A DNA stretch of 64,000 nt from Sweltsa coloradensis (GCA_024449915.1 JAMZAV010000302.1:744001-808000), one strand, 5' to 3'. Positions 9,595-20,316 are shown, numbered from the stretch's first letter. Numbers and translations are program-made. The notes: a model not told the origin generated them from the letters alone.

Positions 9595-9685
9595 AAAACT
9601 TCTGCCTTGAGCGGGAATCGAACCCTGGACCTTCTGAATTGGAAGCAGAGACGATAACCACAAGACCAACGAGGTGGCGGTGATG
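9595..9685 (-). mobile_element. tRNA-derived SINE, Gly-like head
   Basis: On the minus strand it reads GTTGGTCTTGTGGTTATCGTC (A-box-like), then CTGCTTCCAATTCAG at the anticodon arm position and GGTTCGATTCCCGC (B box). This resembles a tRNA-Gly(UCC), but the acceptor ends do not pair. It is followed by AAGGCAGAAG. The longer minus-strand frame across this region is not a gene. Confidence 0.55.
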
Positions 9686-9748
9686 GGTTCTTGAAGAAAG
9701 CTTACCACAAAAAAATATGCTATTTGCTTGATCTTGCTTCCAGTGATT

Positions 9749-9765
9749 TGGTGGAGGTGCCGGGT
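9749..9765 (+). repeat. 17-nt dispersed word P, copy 1
   Basis: Exact TGGTGGAGGTGCCGGGT, preceded by TT and followed by A. Its complement, ACCCGGCACCTCCACCA, has the form of a mature tRNA 3' end: a T-stem half, 7-base acceptor half, discriminator A, then CCA. Flanks are unrelated to those of the other copies. Confidence 0.8.
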
Positions 9766-9835
9766 ACATGAACGTAAAACTCTCTTCTTACCTCCAGAGC
9801 CACCAAACACATTCTGTGGTTCATGAGCAACGCCA

Positions 9836-9955
9836 ACAAACAATACGCATGTCAATCGGACGTCGTGTTGGTTTTTATCCGGCCAGACGGATGAACGGAC
9901 AGGCACAAAAGTGATGCTTCTATGGGAGCCTCGCCGTCCAATTATCCGCGAAGAA
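9836..9955 (+). repeat. dispersed repeat E, copy E1
   Basis: Blocks CAATCGGACGTCGTGTTGG, TTTTTATC, a GACGGATGAACGGACAG stretch and GATGCTTCTATGGGAGC match in order those at 58396-58520. A related GACGGAC-type stretch lies on the minus strand at 19735-19850. Confidence 0.5.
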
Positions 9956-11159
9956 CATTCCGTATTTTGTGAGTACTGCACAGACATATTGTATTGTTTT
10001 CTGCACATTTGAAATGTTTCAAAGATCGACCTCAGCGAAAGTCAGATCTTTATATAGAACGACATTGCGTACGGCATATTCGAAATATATCAGTAACATA
10101 GAGTGCATATTTTTTTCTTTCAAATAATACATATCTTATTTGATACATCTTTTCGTTACATTCATATGACATTTGCTCTGTCAAGCTTTCCCACAGTTCT
10201 CGCTCCGTGTACTTGAAGTATTTTCGACATTATCCGGTGCACCATCCAAATCTTGTATGGCTGTAGCTTGTTAAAAGTGACCGTATTTCTGCCTTGTACA
10301 GCAGAAGTAGAGACTCGATGTAGGCTCGCTCTAAGCCCCAGCGAAAATCCACCCGCCCTTTGGGGATTATTGATTTATACGCTTCCCATTTGGAAATAAC
10401 GAATTAAAACTAGCGATAAATACAATTATACCAGCTGTGTTTATTGCCCACCTCTTGCTGTTTGTTGTCCTGGAATAAACAAGAATATTCACTGATTGAA
10501 ATATTCGAACCGCAAACAGTATGGAACTTATTTCTAGGACAAAATGCCAAGAAGTACCTAATGGAGGGTGAGATGTGGTGTTCAATTGTTTATACTCATA
10601 TAGTACCAATGAGGGTACTTATGCATGCAATAGTTGAACGGTTGAACGGAAAGGAGGCATATACAATATTACGGGATATAATAGCCAAAAGGAGGAGACC
10701 GTGTGGGAAAACTGAATTAACAAGTAAGATGTGGAAAAAGATAGTGACATTTGTGTGGAGGATCGAATACAAGAAATCGAGATACTTTTGAAGACCGCAA
10801 CAATATCGGAAGGAAACAAAACAAAAATTTAACTAATAATTTAATAACAAACGTGTAGTGATTTTTTTGGTTTTAACATTATATTTTCAAAAGTATATTT
10901 TTAGGGCGCGACGGCTGCCCTTATAAGTTTGCACCAATTTATTATGTTTATATGTATGTATCCGTGGACTTTTTGCGCCTGACAAGACAAAGTATTCATT
11001 TGAGATAGAAGATATTGATGTTACTTTGCAGGAAGGATCTCACTAGTATGAATTATCTTGAAAATATCAACATTCTATGATTAATACCCTATAGATACGA
11101 GTTTAATAATGTTAAAAAATATGATTTTTGGATCATCTTAAAGGTTTTTTGGCAAATGT
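9956..11159. other. no gene recognised
   Basis: AT-rich. The longest plus-strand frame (10444-10791, 115 codons) is Lys/Arg/Trp-rich near its end, with no domain I recognise, no paralogue in the window and no splice context I can defend. I do not call it. Confidence 0.35.
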
Positions 11160-11535
11160 CTGCTATCAATTTTACGTTATCACAAGGATTCACGAACTGC
11201 CGTTGTGTTGTTCCTGGCGCGACCTCTTGTTCTTAATTCCCTTCCTATTCGTATGGCTGCACTTGTAAATCTAACTTGGCCTATATTGGTTTGCATGGGC
11301 GAAGAAACCGAGGGGAATCACTCTCTATAGTTGATCTACAACCGTTATGCACAAGCATTTCGAGTTGTTCCACCTTGTTCCATGCCGTTTTTTTGACTTA
11401 ACAATTACTTAGAATTAACTTAATTTAGATCATTATTGTGTCTGCATTAATGTTTTTAGATTTATTTAGTTGTCCACCTTTATAAATAAGTTTTAATGAC
11501 AGAATAGAATAGACGTTAAATACATCAATACAAAT
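11160..11535 (+). pseudogene. 5'-truncated LINE remnant: decayed RT C-terminus plus 3' tail
   Basis: From about 11160 one frame reads through RYHKDSRTAV, LARPLVLNSLP and IRMAALVN to a stop at 11328. The pattern of basic residues followed by R..L.NSLP resembles the extreme C-terminus of many LINE ORF2 proteins. The non-coding tail that follows (TTATTGTGTCTGCATTAATG, then GACAGAATAGAATAGACGTT) matches the reverse complement of 26961-27085, which ends in an A-rich tail. Only this C-terminal scrap remains; endonuclease and polymerase motifs are absent. Confidence 0.5.
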
Positions 11536-11994
11536 TACGATCATCTTCTTATGCCAATAAAATACTATTGCAATATGAATTGCTATAACGGATCGAATGC
11601 AATTTCCTCTGTATCATCGTTAAACAATGGACGTAAATGTTAGCAATAAGATTGTATGTGAGTCATTTTAAGTTATCGGATTTACGGGCAAACACTACTC
11701 AGGATACCATTACTTTTTGTTTTGGTATATGGCAAAAACGTCAACGTAAACTGGCTACGAAAGTCAAAAACAATACGTCTTATTCAACGGTGAAAAAATC
11801 CATCAAGGTGAGCAAAAACCTTGGGGCATTTTATTATTGAAAAGGTAAATCTAAAGTAATTGAAAATAAATGTCAAATCCTTCTCAACATCAATTCTCTG
11901 ACTCCTTTGGCTGTTGTTCTCTAGTTTCCGTTCAATCCAATCTTCGATGGGACCTCAAGTAAATAAAATACTAATAATTCCGCTTCTCCTAGGC
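11536..11994. other. no gene seen
   Basis: AT-rich, no shared repeat. The short frames at 11637-11840 and 11914-12096 show no features of genes. Confidence 0.4.
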
Positions 11995-12024
11995 GGAACA
12001 CATCGCACTGTCTCGGGGCTCGAC

Positions 12025-12065
12025 GGAAGGGGGGGGGGAGGGGGGAAGGGGTTTCCACCCGGGGG
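12025..12065 (+). repeat. G-run cluster, possible G-quadruplex
   Basis: Several runs of four or more G within about 40 bases, including a run of about ten. Plus-strand quadruplex formation is plausible from composition. It sits about 150 bases upstream of H7. Confidence 0.6.
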
Positions 12066-12217
12066 AATTCACTTCACTATATATCATGATATGTGAAATT
12101 ATAAAATACCATAACAGTTTAACACATAAACAAGTTTCGATATAAGCATATTATTATGCATTTCAAGTAACATATCCTCTTTGGAAAAAGGATAAAATAA
12201 ATTAAAATATACAATTA

Positions 12218-13011
12218 TTGGATAAGCGTAGCGAGCGAAGCGAAGATTCCATTTCACTTCACTAGAGAAAAAAAATCCGGAATGATTTTCTTTCTTTCTT
12301 TCTTTGTTTTGTATTTTTGTGTGTTTGTTAACACGATTCCGGCTAAACCGATACTCCAATTGCAATGAAATTTTCTGGAGGCCTTCTGAATCTCTAAACT
12401 TAGAACTACCACTTCCTTTAGTGCAATCAAAAAATTATTTTTCATTAAAATCGCAATTTTACGATTTTTTTTTTTTTTTTTTAAACTTTCTTCGACTTAT
12501 AACACCTACATGCTTTATCAAATTCTGGTGAATTTTTCACAGAACCTGAATTTTATGAATTAATCTATTCTTGTGAAATTTGAGCGCATTTAAAAATAAT
12601 TTCTTATGAAAATCGCAATTTTACGATTTTTTCGATTTTTAAAAACATTTCTTCGACTTATAACACCACATCTTTATCCGATTGTACGATTTTTTCACAG
12701 AACATTAATTTTATGAATTAATATAGTGGTGTGAAATTTGAGCGCAATCGAAAAATAATTTTTCATAACAATCGCAATTTTACGTTTTTTGTTTTTCATT
12801 TCTTTGACTTATAACACCTACATGCTTTATTTGATTGTAATGATTTTTTTTAACAGAGCCGTTATTTCATGAATTAATATATTGGTGTGAAATTTGAGCG
12901 CAATTGGAAAATAATTTCTCATGAAAATCGCAATTTTACGCCTTTTTCGTTTAAAAAAAAATTACGCTCATCCAACAACGCGCCTGAAAAAGCGTTTGCG
13001 AAGCTTCCTAG
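12218..13011 (+). mobile_element. family H element, copy H7 with three internal units
   Basis: Head TTGGATAAGCGTAGCGAGCG, then subfamily 1 interior. The unit beginning CGACTTATAACACC occurs three times (near 12491, 12655 and 12795), about 150-160 bases apart. The tail is TACGCTCATCCAACAACGCG with stem AACGC/GCGTT (loop GCCTGAAAAA), spacer TGCGAAGCTTC and CTAG. The flanks are A and T. It is longer than H1 because of the extra internal units. Confidence 0.8.
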
Positions 13012-14099
13012 TAAAAATAATCTGAGACTGACAATAAAACTAGTTTCTCGTTTGCTGGGAGCACATTTTTAATTTCTGACATTCTTGGCATTCATCACGA
13101 CCTAATGCAGTGATAAAAGGGTAATAATGTACAAAAGTATTTAAAGTTATCAAACAACAACTGAACTAGTTTTTTTCGGAAGTCATCATATTTTGTTTTA
13201 ACTCATCGAAGCGAACTTGATCCAGAATTTTGACTCAACAATATTATAATGGTCTCTCCTTCCGACGAATCGTTTCCATTCATGTTGCTTTTTTTCATTC
13301 CGTGAAAATGTGGCTTAAGATTTTGATAGTGAACAATTAAAATGGTCTGTAATTTTTTAGTTCTACGGGGTATAGTAATGCATTAACAATTTTTTTTCTT
13401 TTTAGGTGGCCAACATACACCAATCCAGACATAACATCATAACTATAACGTGTAAGAAATAATTTTAATTTCGTAACGTAAACGTATAATTTATTATACA
13501 ACCCGTGACTGGACAGATTTACCAATCGCTTCAACTCTCATTGGAAGATGGTTAAGATATCCTTAAAGTTGTAGTAGCGCTCCTTGTAATGGAGTAGGAA
13601 CAAACTGTCGACCATCTATCTTCTACAGCCAATCAGATGGGAGGAATTAACTCACCGTTAGTTTCAAAACGTTGTTTATTTTCACCCGAAGTATTACTTC
13701 AAGAATATAATACTCTATCCAAGGTAAAACAGATGTGTATTGAAAAATGGTCACTTTGATGATGTGAAACAAAATGATCAGTTTATTTTATCTACATAAC
13801 CGAACATTTATCGTTGTACAAGGTATTCTGAATTTTTTCACAAATCAATATTCTTACATCCTCTTCACTACACACTTATGCTTATGTTGCGATTTAAACC
13901 TCCAAGAAATAATAAATTGAAAAACAGACTGCAAATGTGCAGGATTTAATTTAGCGACAATGGTTTTGTTCTTCAAGAAATATTTTTATTTTTTATTTGT
14001 CATGCGGTGACCAAGGTGTATCGAATCTTGCACGCTCAAGGTTCCCCCAAATTCCGTTGGGAGATTGAGTTAACCTTGCAATCTTTACACGTATTTCGT
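13012..14099. other. no gene seen
   Basis: AT-rich single-copy-looking sequence. No RNA gene or repeat was recognised. Confidence 0.45.
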
Positions 14100-14233
14100 A
14101 CTGGCTATGTTTTCAATAGTATTGAATGTATTTAGTATTTTAAACACAATCCAGAAATTAAACAATCTTTCCCGACCGGGGGTTTGAACCCAGGTCTTCC
14201 ACAATTCGAATAAGGGCGCTTTAGCCAACTAGA
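14100..14233 (-). mobile_element. tRNA-derived SINE, family S, copy S1
   Basis: On the minus strand it reads GTCTAGTTGGCTAAAGCGCC (A box), CTGGGTTCAAACCCCCGGTC (B box and T-arm) and GGGAAAG. The tail then reads TTAATTTCTGGATTGTG and AAATACTAAATAC. The head and tail order match 48470-48635. Its 5' side abuts the CTAG end of the H8 fragment. Confidence 0.6.
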
Positions 14234-14300
14234 CTAGGAAAACGCCAAGTTCGTTGATAGACGAGTGAGCGTGTCATGTGCTGATTACCCGAGAACATTT
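14234..14300 (-). mobile_element. family H-related 3' end fragment H8 (subfamily 3)
   Basis: Minus strand: CTCGTCTATCAACG, then AACTTGG, then CGTTTTCCTAG, giving an AACG/CGTT stem and terminal CTAG. The sequence further in (GACGAGTGAGCGTGTCATGTG on the plus strand) matches 63951-64000 but not subfamilies 1 or 2, so it marks a third subfamily. Where the element ends on its other side is not clear. Confidence 0.5.
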
Positions 14301-15000
14301 GCATAGTTAATTGATACATAGGTACAAATGATAGGGTTTTGAATTAAGTTGCTATAAAAGCGCGTCAAATGTAAGGCCATAATGCACCACTCTAGCCTAT
14401 AGGCTAGGGAGGAAAGACCCATGCTGTCTAGATCCAGCCTTAGGTATAGGAGTAGGAAAGGGAATGTTACCAGGTACTCAACACATGGCTCGCTAACTCG
14501 TCTGACAACGACATTGACGTCTTCCTAGTCTCAATATATGATGTCACAGGGCTAACATCGAAGAGATTTGAGTAGAGTAATGTGCCATCACTTGTATGCG
14601 GTTGCCAATCGTTCAAAATTTCACTCTTTGTGGCAGACCATATTATTACAATATTAACTTTTTCATTCATTTGAATAATGAATAGTTATAATAAAATCTC
14701 AGGATGTAAATACGCGATGGGTTTGGTTGTTATCGGCTTAGACAGACGAGATAAAATCATAATTGCATGGTGTCATCCACACCAAAACAAAGAGGAACAC
14801 AATTCTAAAACAGTTTTGCTATTATTTTAGTATAATATTACAATCTATCTTGTAGCTTTTATTTGAATGGTTGACGATAAGACCGTAACGTGAAATTCTC
14901 ACGTTTTTTTCTAAAGCTTTAAACCGATGCCTATAATAAACGCTGTTAAAGATCTAAATGGAACAACCACGATAATGAATTTTCTGTCGTTTTATCGTTT
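14301..15000. other. no gene seen; one 16-bp palindrome
   Basis: Contains the perfect palindrome CTAGCCTATAGGCTAG at 14392-14407. Otherwise nothing I can support. Confidence 0.4.
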
Positions 15001-15640
15001 TGTTGTAAATAATTACAGCCTTTCTCAGCACGAAGTCGACATAGAGCGACCGAACGGATTGTAATGGAAGCAGATTACCCCTCTCTGTGAAGGCTCTATA
15101 TCAATCCACTCCCCCCGGTCGCGTGTTTATTAAATGTTTCCTCGTTATGAGAAAATAAAAACAAAGGGGCGATGTTGCCCGAAACGATTCCCGGTTGCTG
15201 TTTCATATGAGAGGATAAAGCCATGATAAAAACACATTTCCTCTGATGAAAGAGTATCTCGATAGCTCGGAGCGGTTGTAACCTAGTTAGGTCGTGTCTT
15301 GCCGTTGCCGTGTCGTCGGTCACGGGTTCGACTCCCGACATGATCTCTCGTGGTCGGCCCAATCTCGACCCGCCACCCAGCGCTATTCTCAAGCGGGATC
15401 AACGAGCCGCATCTAAATTACACGAGGACGGGGTCGAAACATCGCCGGCGAAACTGGGAGTGGAAGTATGCGCCAAGTGGTGAAGAGCAGAATAGATAGG
15501 GGATTTTTAGTCATGGTATACGCGTTAAAGTGGAATCCAGGGGCTGTACTGTCTGTGGGCGTAACGTTTATTAAGGCCGGCCGGAGTAGCGTTGATACCC
15601 CAAGCTGCAATGAATAAATTGATTATTTGAATGCTCAATA
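15001..15640. other. GC-elevated non-repetitive island
   Basis: GC and CG dinucleotides rise for about 600 bases. The minus-strand frames at 15096-15392 and 15413-15610 are open by composition but unrecognised. A tRNA-like segment lies within it. The mixture of AT-rich homeodomain-like words and GC-rich words is typical of animal enhancers, but function is inferred only. Confidence 0.3.
15268..15345 (+). other. tRNA-like segment (pseudogene or SINE head)
   Basis: GTTGTAACCTAGTTAGGTCG resembles an A box, and CGGGTTCGACTCCCG is a clean T-arm with a perfect B box. The acceptor halves do not pair and no anticodon arm can be drawn, so it is not an intact tRNA. Confidence 0.4.
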
Positions 15641-16340
15641 ATTACTATCGTTGGTGAATGTTATGATATTTACGGTCGTGCATTAATGTAATGACATTAA
15701 CTGTAGCCTGCTGTGAAGTTCAAAATTAAACTATTAATACATTTAATTGCTATATCCGAAGAGGCAATTAAGGGGCACGAATCCACGAACGATCGATCCC
15801 GGTTTGATGTCGTACAGCAGTTAGATAGTTGTGGGGGATATGTTAGACAAAATTATATGAAATTTATTTAATTGCATCCGTGTTATTTCTAACAAAGACG
15901 TTTCGTGATCCCATGTATTCGGACATGTAGGCCTATCTGTGATGCAAAACTCGAAAACTCGCCTAGGTCCAGGGAATGCCTATCTGTTTAAGAAAAAAAT
16001 TGGCACTAGAATGTTATCACAGTCTTTTCTCCATCTGCCACGGGCGTAAAATAATTAGTATTGAGCTACGTTCAGTGCGTAGCTCAAACCACCCCATTAG
16101 CGCAGGCCAAAGTTGAATTGCGAGTAAAACTACTCTTGAAATATTCTAACACGTTTTGCCTTCGTCTCTATTCTATAATCTGTTTCGTTTCTGATGTTAA
16201 TAAGATCCTATTTAATACGGTGAACTTTAACGAGTCTTTTATTTGAGAGTAGACATGACGTTGGTGGAAATTAAGGGATAGTTGTCTTGGTTTTCGTTTT
16301 GACAGCAACCAAGTTCAAGAGCAAACCGTGCTCACGAAAA
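15641..16340. other. no gene seen
   Basis: AT-rich to 15860, then mixed. No repeat partner or coding signal. Confidence 0.4.
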
Positions 16341-16344
16341 TGAA

Positions 16345-16412
16345 TATTAGGAGTATGCGAGTCCTGATTTTTTAGTCCTAGTCGAGTCAAGGTTCGAGTC
16401 CTTCGTTTTTTT
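16345..16412. repeat. degenerate GAGTC-type stutter
   Basis: Repeated GAGTC/GAGTCC words (GCGAGTCCTGATTTTTTAGTCC, GTCGAGTCAAGGTTCGAGTCC in succession). Similar stutters occur inside hAT-like elements in animals; no inverted ends are visible here. Confidence 0.35.
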
Positions 16413-16478
16413 CCACTATTACTCTTTAACTATATAAGTAATATGGAAATCAATCCATAAATCAATAAAAATATATCA

Positions 16479-16545
16479 GAGGGGTATCGAACACCGGTCT
16501 CCCGCTTGCCGGTCGGATGATTTAATCATAAACTACCGAGACGGT
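16479..16545 (-). other. tRNA-derived SINE head or pseudogene, S-like
   Basis: Minus strand: GTCTCGGTAGTTTATGATTA, then GGCAAGCGGGAGACCGG and TGTTCGATACC. The GCGGGAGACC..GGTTCGA order matches the head of family S, but the family S tail is missing. Confidence 0.4.
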
Positions 16546-17188
16546 AAACTTAATATCTCCTGAGTGTTGGTGCATTATAGACTTACAATAATATTATGTA
16601 CAATATTATTTTTTATTGACGTTAGTCTGTATAGGCTCAAACAGTAAAGACAGAGTAACATCTTATTCATTTAAAAATGTATCTCTTTTTAATAATTGGA
16701 ATTATCTAATATAAATATAATATAAACAAGGCTATGACATATTCAAATTATTGATGTTAAATGTGCATGTGAAGTGTGTTATTGTATTATTTGCGCCAAA
16801 AAAGTTCCAAACATCAAAATATAAAAATTAGTTTCGAAAACCTGGGCCTACTATTCGAAACAAGGCTGGTAAAATAGTGCCAAAAATGAATTACGATCTT
16901 TACATTTTCCTTTGGCTCGACCCGAAACTCCATTTGTTAGGAATGTATAGAATTTATATAGGCTTACCCAAACCTCCACAAAATCATATTGGATAATCGA
17001 TTTCGAAAGGAATAACCGAGACTCGAAATTCGGGTACCGCAATGCTAAAACAATATAATTTACATTATTCGTCGTAAGGAATATATCAGAATAGGAAATA
17101 AGTGAATAGATTTTATTTCAGTTTCGAGCGGCCGTAAACTTCAAAACGATAAAATTGAACTAGAACAGAAATTGATTGTTAAAATGAC
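16546..17188. other. no gene seen
   Basis: AT-rich, with no repeat shared elsewhere in the window. Confidence 0.45.
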
Positions 17189-17401
17189 TATTATGGACGT
17201 ACAAGTGTAAAATAAAATATTATTGTAATATTTCGACACAAAGTCGAGTGTCTTATCCAACCTTGGTGAACAAACAAAAAGCATTACACGTGAGTTAAAA
17301 ATCATGTTTGTTTAAACCAGTTTGAAAGAAAACAGACTTTGTGTCGTAACATTCCTAATAAATATTTATTTTTGTTAGAAGGAGTGTACGTCCAAATAAT
17401 T
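17189..17401. mobile_element. foldback element with hammerhead-like hairpin
   Basis: The left side TTATGGACGTACA...AATATTTCGACACAAAGTC and the right side GACTTTGTGTCG...TGTACGTCCAAATAAT are inverted, imperfect in the middle. The arms are about 55-65 bp around a centre of about 90 bp. No coding potential. The arrangement resembles the foldbacks at 7.7 and 45.4 kb. Confidence 0.55.
17226..17264 (-). other. hammerhead-like hairpin (degenerate)
   Basis: Minus strand: GGATAAGA, hairpin GACAC/GTGTC with an 8-base loop (TCGACTTT), then GAAATATTAC. Same order as at 6.2 kb, with the same GAAATATT continuation. The core purines deviate from CUGANGA. Confidence 0.3.
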
Positions 17402-18269
17402 TCATTGTTAACAATTAAAGAACTGATAAGAGACCTGTGTGTGCACACGCCCCATTTTGGTTTTGGGCCTAAAATTAAATGACTCTAGCTAGATGGAGGA
17501 GTACATGAATTACACGTTCAATCTAACATTTTTATAACGTTCATAGAAAGTTTTAATGTAATCTTACATCGTTTACATCGCGCATTCAATATTTTGTTCC
17601 CGATTTAATGATGACAAAAACATTCTACCCTTCAAATACTCTTTTTAAATCAAGTGTTATTGTCATCCGAAGTTCAACTTTCACTCCCATCTACATCTCA
17701 TTTTCCTATCTACGCTGTATACGGTGTGGCTAAAGATATTCCTCACTTATAAGGTGAATTTAATAAATTAGAATAGGTTGGTTTGTTTTGTGTTTGTTGA
17801 GAGTTGACTTCAGTCGTGACCCATTTCAAGTTACATAGAAAAACATGCCTATAGGCAAAGCTACAGTGGCCATATCCAACATGAATGCTGATAAAGTGGG
17901 TCCTCGGTTCGCTCACCAGATTCAGCCACTGTGCTTTGAAACATGAATTAGCAGCAACTGCTTAAAAAAACAACATCCCATCGATATTTAAAGCGTAAAT
18001 GTAAAATATGTTATATTGTTGAAGAACAAAAGTGTATTCCATATTTTGGAAACTGTATTATGAAGCACACTTGCAACCCTCAATTAATCATGCACTCATT
18101 AAACAAGGACATTGTGTTGTAGTATATTGATATTAATATTTTTACTCATGAGCGTGATGCCATCTAAAAATTACATTTCAAACAAAGAGTAGAATATTAT
18201 GTTATATGTTCTGCGATCAATATTAAAATGTGTTTTAGCATTCTAAAATTATATAGGTAAAACGACCAA
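17402..18269. other. no gene seen
   Basis: AT-rich, nothing recognised. Confidence 0.45.
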
Positions 18270-18560
18270 TAGAAGCGATTTTTTGTGAAAAAAAAGAAAA
18301 GGTGACAGGAAACTCCATCGATCAAATGCAATCGCGTGTGTTTTTTTCATTTCGTATCGTATTTCGTCGCCGAGTGTGGTGTGCATGGCGAGGAGTGTGT
18401 CGCCTAGGGCATTGGGGACTCAACTCTCGCCTCAACTGCACTTTGTGACATCAAATCGCATTCGAAAGCTCCTCGCAAAGTGTTGCCAGTTTCAAAGAAG
18501 TAAGAGTGAGTGGTTGGCTGGTTGGTATCTCTTTCATAAATTCACGTTATAAGATCTTTG
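18270..18560. other. GC-elevated non-repetitive island
   Basis: CG-containing words cluster around 18350-18490, with no partner elsewhere in the window and no open frame. Candidate regulatory block only. Confidence 0.25.
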
Positions 18561-18950
18561 GTTTCTAAAGCCCTATCTTCAAACGCCTACTCTTCGGCAA
18601 TCTGCCATACGATGGGGTCTTCCGTTAAATCAATTGTTGGTCGCCCTGCCAATTCGTGAACTATTATGTAGCTGGAGCCACAACACATAGGGCGCAAGAC
18701 AGTTCTAAGAGTAAAAATAAATCTGTGTTTGTCGCCCATTTTGGAGGATTTTCCCGCTCCCCACGGAAAAAGTCCAGGGTCAAATCCCGGTATGGTTACG
18801 GCTTTAAGGGAGCGATAGCTGCCCTATAAATTCACCTATTAAGTTTTCGTAAAGATTGCTAGTTATAAAAAAATATACATAATGACTTCGGTAAACCCAT
18901 TGGGTCAAGGGGGTGAGGCTAGCATTTAAAATTTAAAACTTTCCGTACTT
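18561..18950. other. no gene seen
   Basis: Mixed composition. AGGGTCAAATCCCGG near 18776-18790 resembles a B box, but nothing tRNA-like surrounds it. Confidence 0.35.
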
Positions 18951-18964
18951 GGCACCTCCACCAA
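18951..18964 (-). repeat. 17-nt dispersed word P, copy 2 (14 nt)
   Basis: Minus strand TTGGTGGAGGTGCC, then AAG instead of GGGT. The TGG end is intact and the match is lost at the other end. Confidence 0.6.
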
Positions 18965-19059
18965 TGGATTCAATGCACGATATGTTTAAAATTGTCTTCT
19001 TCTCTGACAATCAGTTCCTTCTCCAGATCTTTCCAGAATAAGTAGTTCCACCCACATCC

Positions 19060-19155
19060 CCTACTAAGCTTGAGTGGCACATTCTGAACTATAACTAAAA
19101 CTAGGTTAGTAGCTTCGCTCCCTATTCTGGGCACTCCCGTACCCGTACTTGTTAG
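19060..19155 (-). repeat. dispersed repeat G, copy G2
   Basis: Minus strand carries TACGGGAGTGCCCAGAATAG, then GGAGCGAAGCTAC, as in G1 at 9150-9215. Confidence 0.4.
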
Positions 19156-19380
19156 CTCCTAAAACGTGTAATCAATCAATGTTTGCACATTACTTGTTAT
19201 CATTTGATACTGTCAAAAGAGGACTATATGTAATAACCACAGTGAGTTCTGAGTTTTGAGCCATCCTAGCAACGAAGCACAGTGAAGAAAATAATGTCCC
19301 CTTCTGAATATCAGCTCTCTAAAAACACAATTGAACACTCATAAACATTAATAATGAGCATGCTTGTTTGCTACAAGTCA

Positions 19381-19500
19381 GAGTTCAGTGGGAGAATATT
19401 AATTTAGAGAGGACCGAGCCAGCCCTGTCGTCCCAGACACCATCGACGAGTGAATATTAACTAACCAAAGTCGGTATTTGTAATAGGAAGATATATAGAA
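19381..19500 (+). repeat. dispersed repeat B, diverged fragment B5
   Basis: TTCAGTGGGAGA, GGACCGAGCCAGCCCTGTCG, CCATCGACGAGTGA, AACTAACCAAAG and TAATAGGAAGATATA follow the B1/B2 order with many changes. Confidence 0.5.
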
Positions 19501-19699
19501 ACTAGCTGGCTTAAATCTGCATCCACATGGTCCGATATGCAAAATTAAGTTTAAAACTTGTTTCTCCATTTGACCAAAAGATGTTTCAGTGTTATTCTCC
19601 ATCGTTGATTAATACACTACGTCATTTGCTTCGCATTGCAGACCGGGCTCCTATGAGTTGCTCGTGTATACCACTGGCAGGGGGTACGCCAGGGTGAAC

Positions 19700-19850
19700 G
19701 GGGTGCCGTGGGGGGGAGGGGGAGGGGGTAATACTCGTGCCACGACGCGGATGCCCCATTGTCTCTTCACACGCAAGAACTTGCCTGTCTGTCCGTCTGT
19801 CTGTCGTACGCCGTCCGCCGTCTGTCAATGTGTGCCAATCCGCATGAATC
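19700..19850 (-). repeat. G-run plus repeat E-like fragment
   Basis: The plus strand has GGGGGGGAGGGGGAGGGGG near 19711-19729, then a (CTGT)n-type stretch at 19783-19805. On the minus strand the order GACGGAC-like, ACAGGCAAG, then CAATGGGGCATCC parallels E1. The frames on both strands here are composition artefacts. Confidence 0.4.
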
Positions 19851-20190
19851 GCGCGGTCTGTCAATATGTCACTCGCGTTATTAATAACACTCGTACTAGG
19901 TCTCGAGATAACAATGCAGTATTTAAAGGAAGATTTATTATAGAAATGCTCTATTGTGAGGAAGGAATAATACACTGCTGAATGTAGAAAGTATAGCTAC
20001 TAACCATAACTAGGACGAACCGTGTGAAATGGGGATGTAGGTGGAAACAAATAAAATGTTTCATTTCTATATAAATTATCAATTAAGTAAAGTTGTGAAG
20101 TAGTGTTGTATTAATAATAATAATATGTGGTTTGAGATTTTGTGTTTTATATTAAATAAACATACTTAAAAATAAAAATAAATTATATAA
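19851..20190. other. no gene seen
   Basis: AT-rich. Nothing recognised. Confidence 0.45.
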
Positions 20191-20300
20191 CTAATGGTGT
20201 GCGGGTACCCGAAATCTCGGGTCAGGTATTTGAGGGCCGACCCGATCGTCAAAAAAGGTAACCAATTTTCGGTTATAACAAAAACAATTTTTTGGTTGGG

Positions 20301-20316
20301 ATGGTGGAGGTGCCGG
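20301..20316 (+). repeat. 17-nt dispersed word P, copy 3
   Basis: TGGTGGAGGTGCCGG, then TCC instead of GGT; preceded by A. It lies inside the CCCGA-rich element. Confidence 0.65.

Noticed and set aside
9749..9765. Word P as part of the neighbouring Gly-like SINE
   Set aside because: Only this copy is near such a SINE. The other six have different neighbours, so it is not a SINE segment.
9592..10008. 138-codon minus-strand frame, the longest in the window
   Set aside because: It runs through a tRNA-derived SINE, word P and repeat E, so it is a chance frame over repeats.
10444..10791. 115-codon plus-strand frame
   Set aside because: No recognisable domain, no partner elsewhere, a frame on the opposite strand of similar quality, and no defensible splice or promoter context. 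Within chance for 64 kb of mixed sequence.
19658..19981. 107- and 117-codon frames on opposite strands
   Set aside because: Mutually exclusive frames over a G-run and a CTGT repeat; composition artefact.
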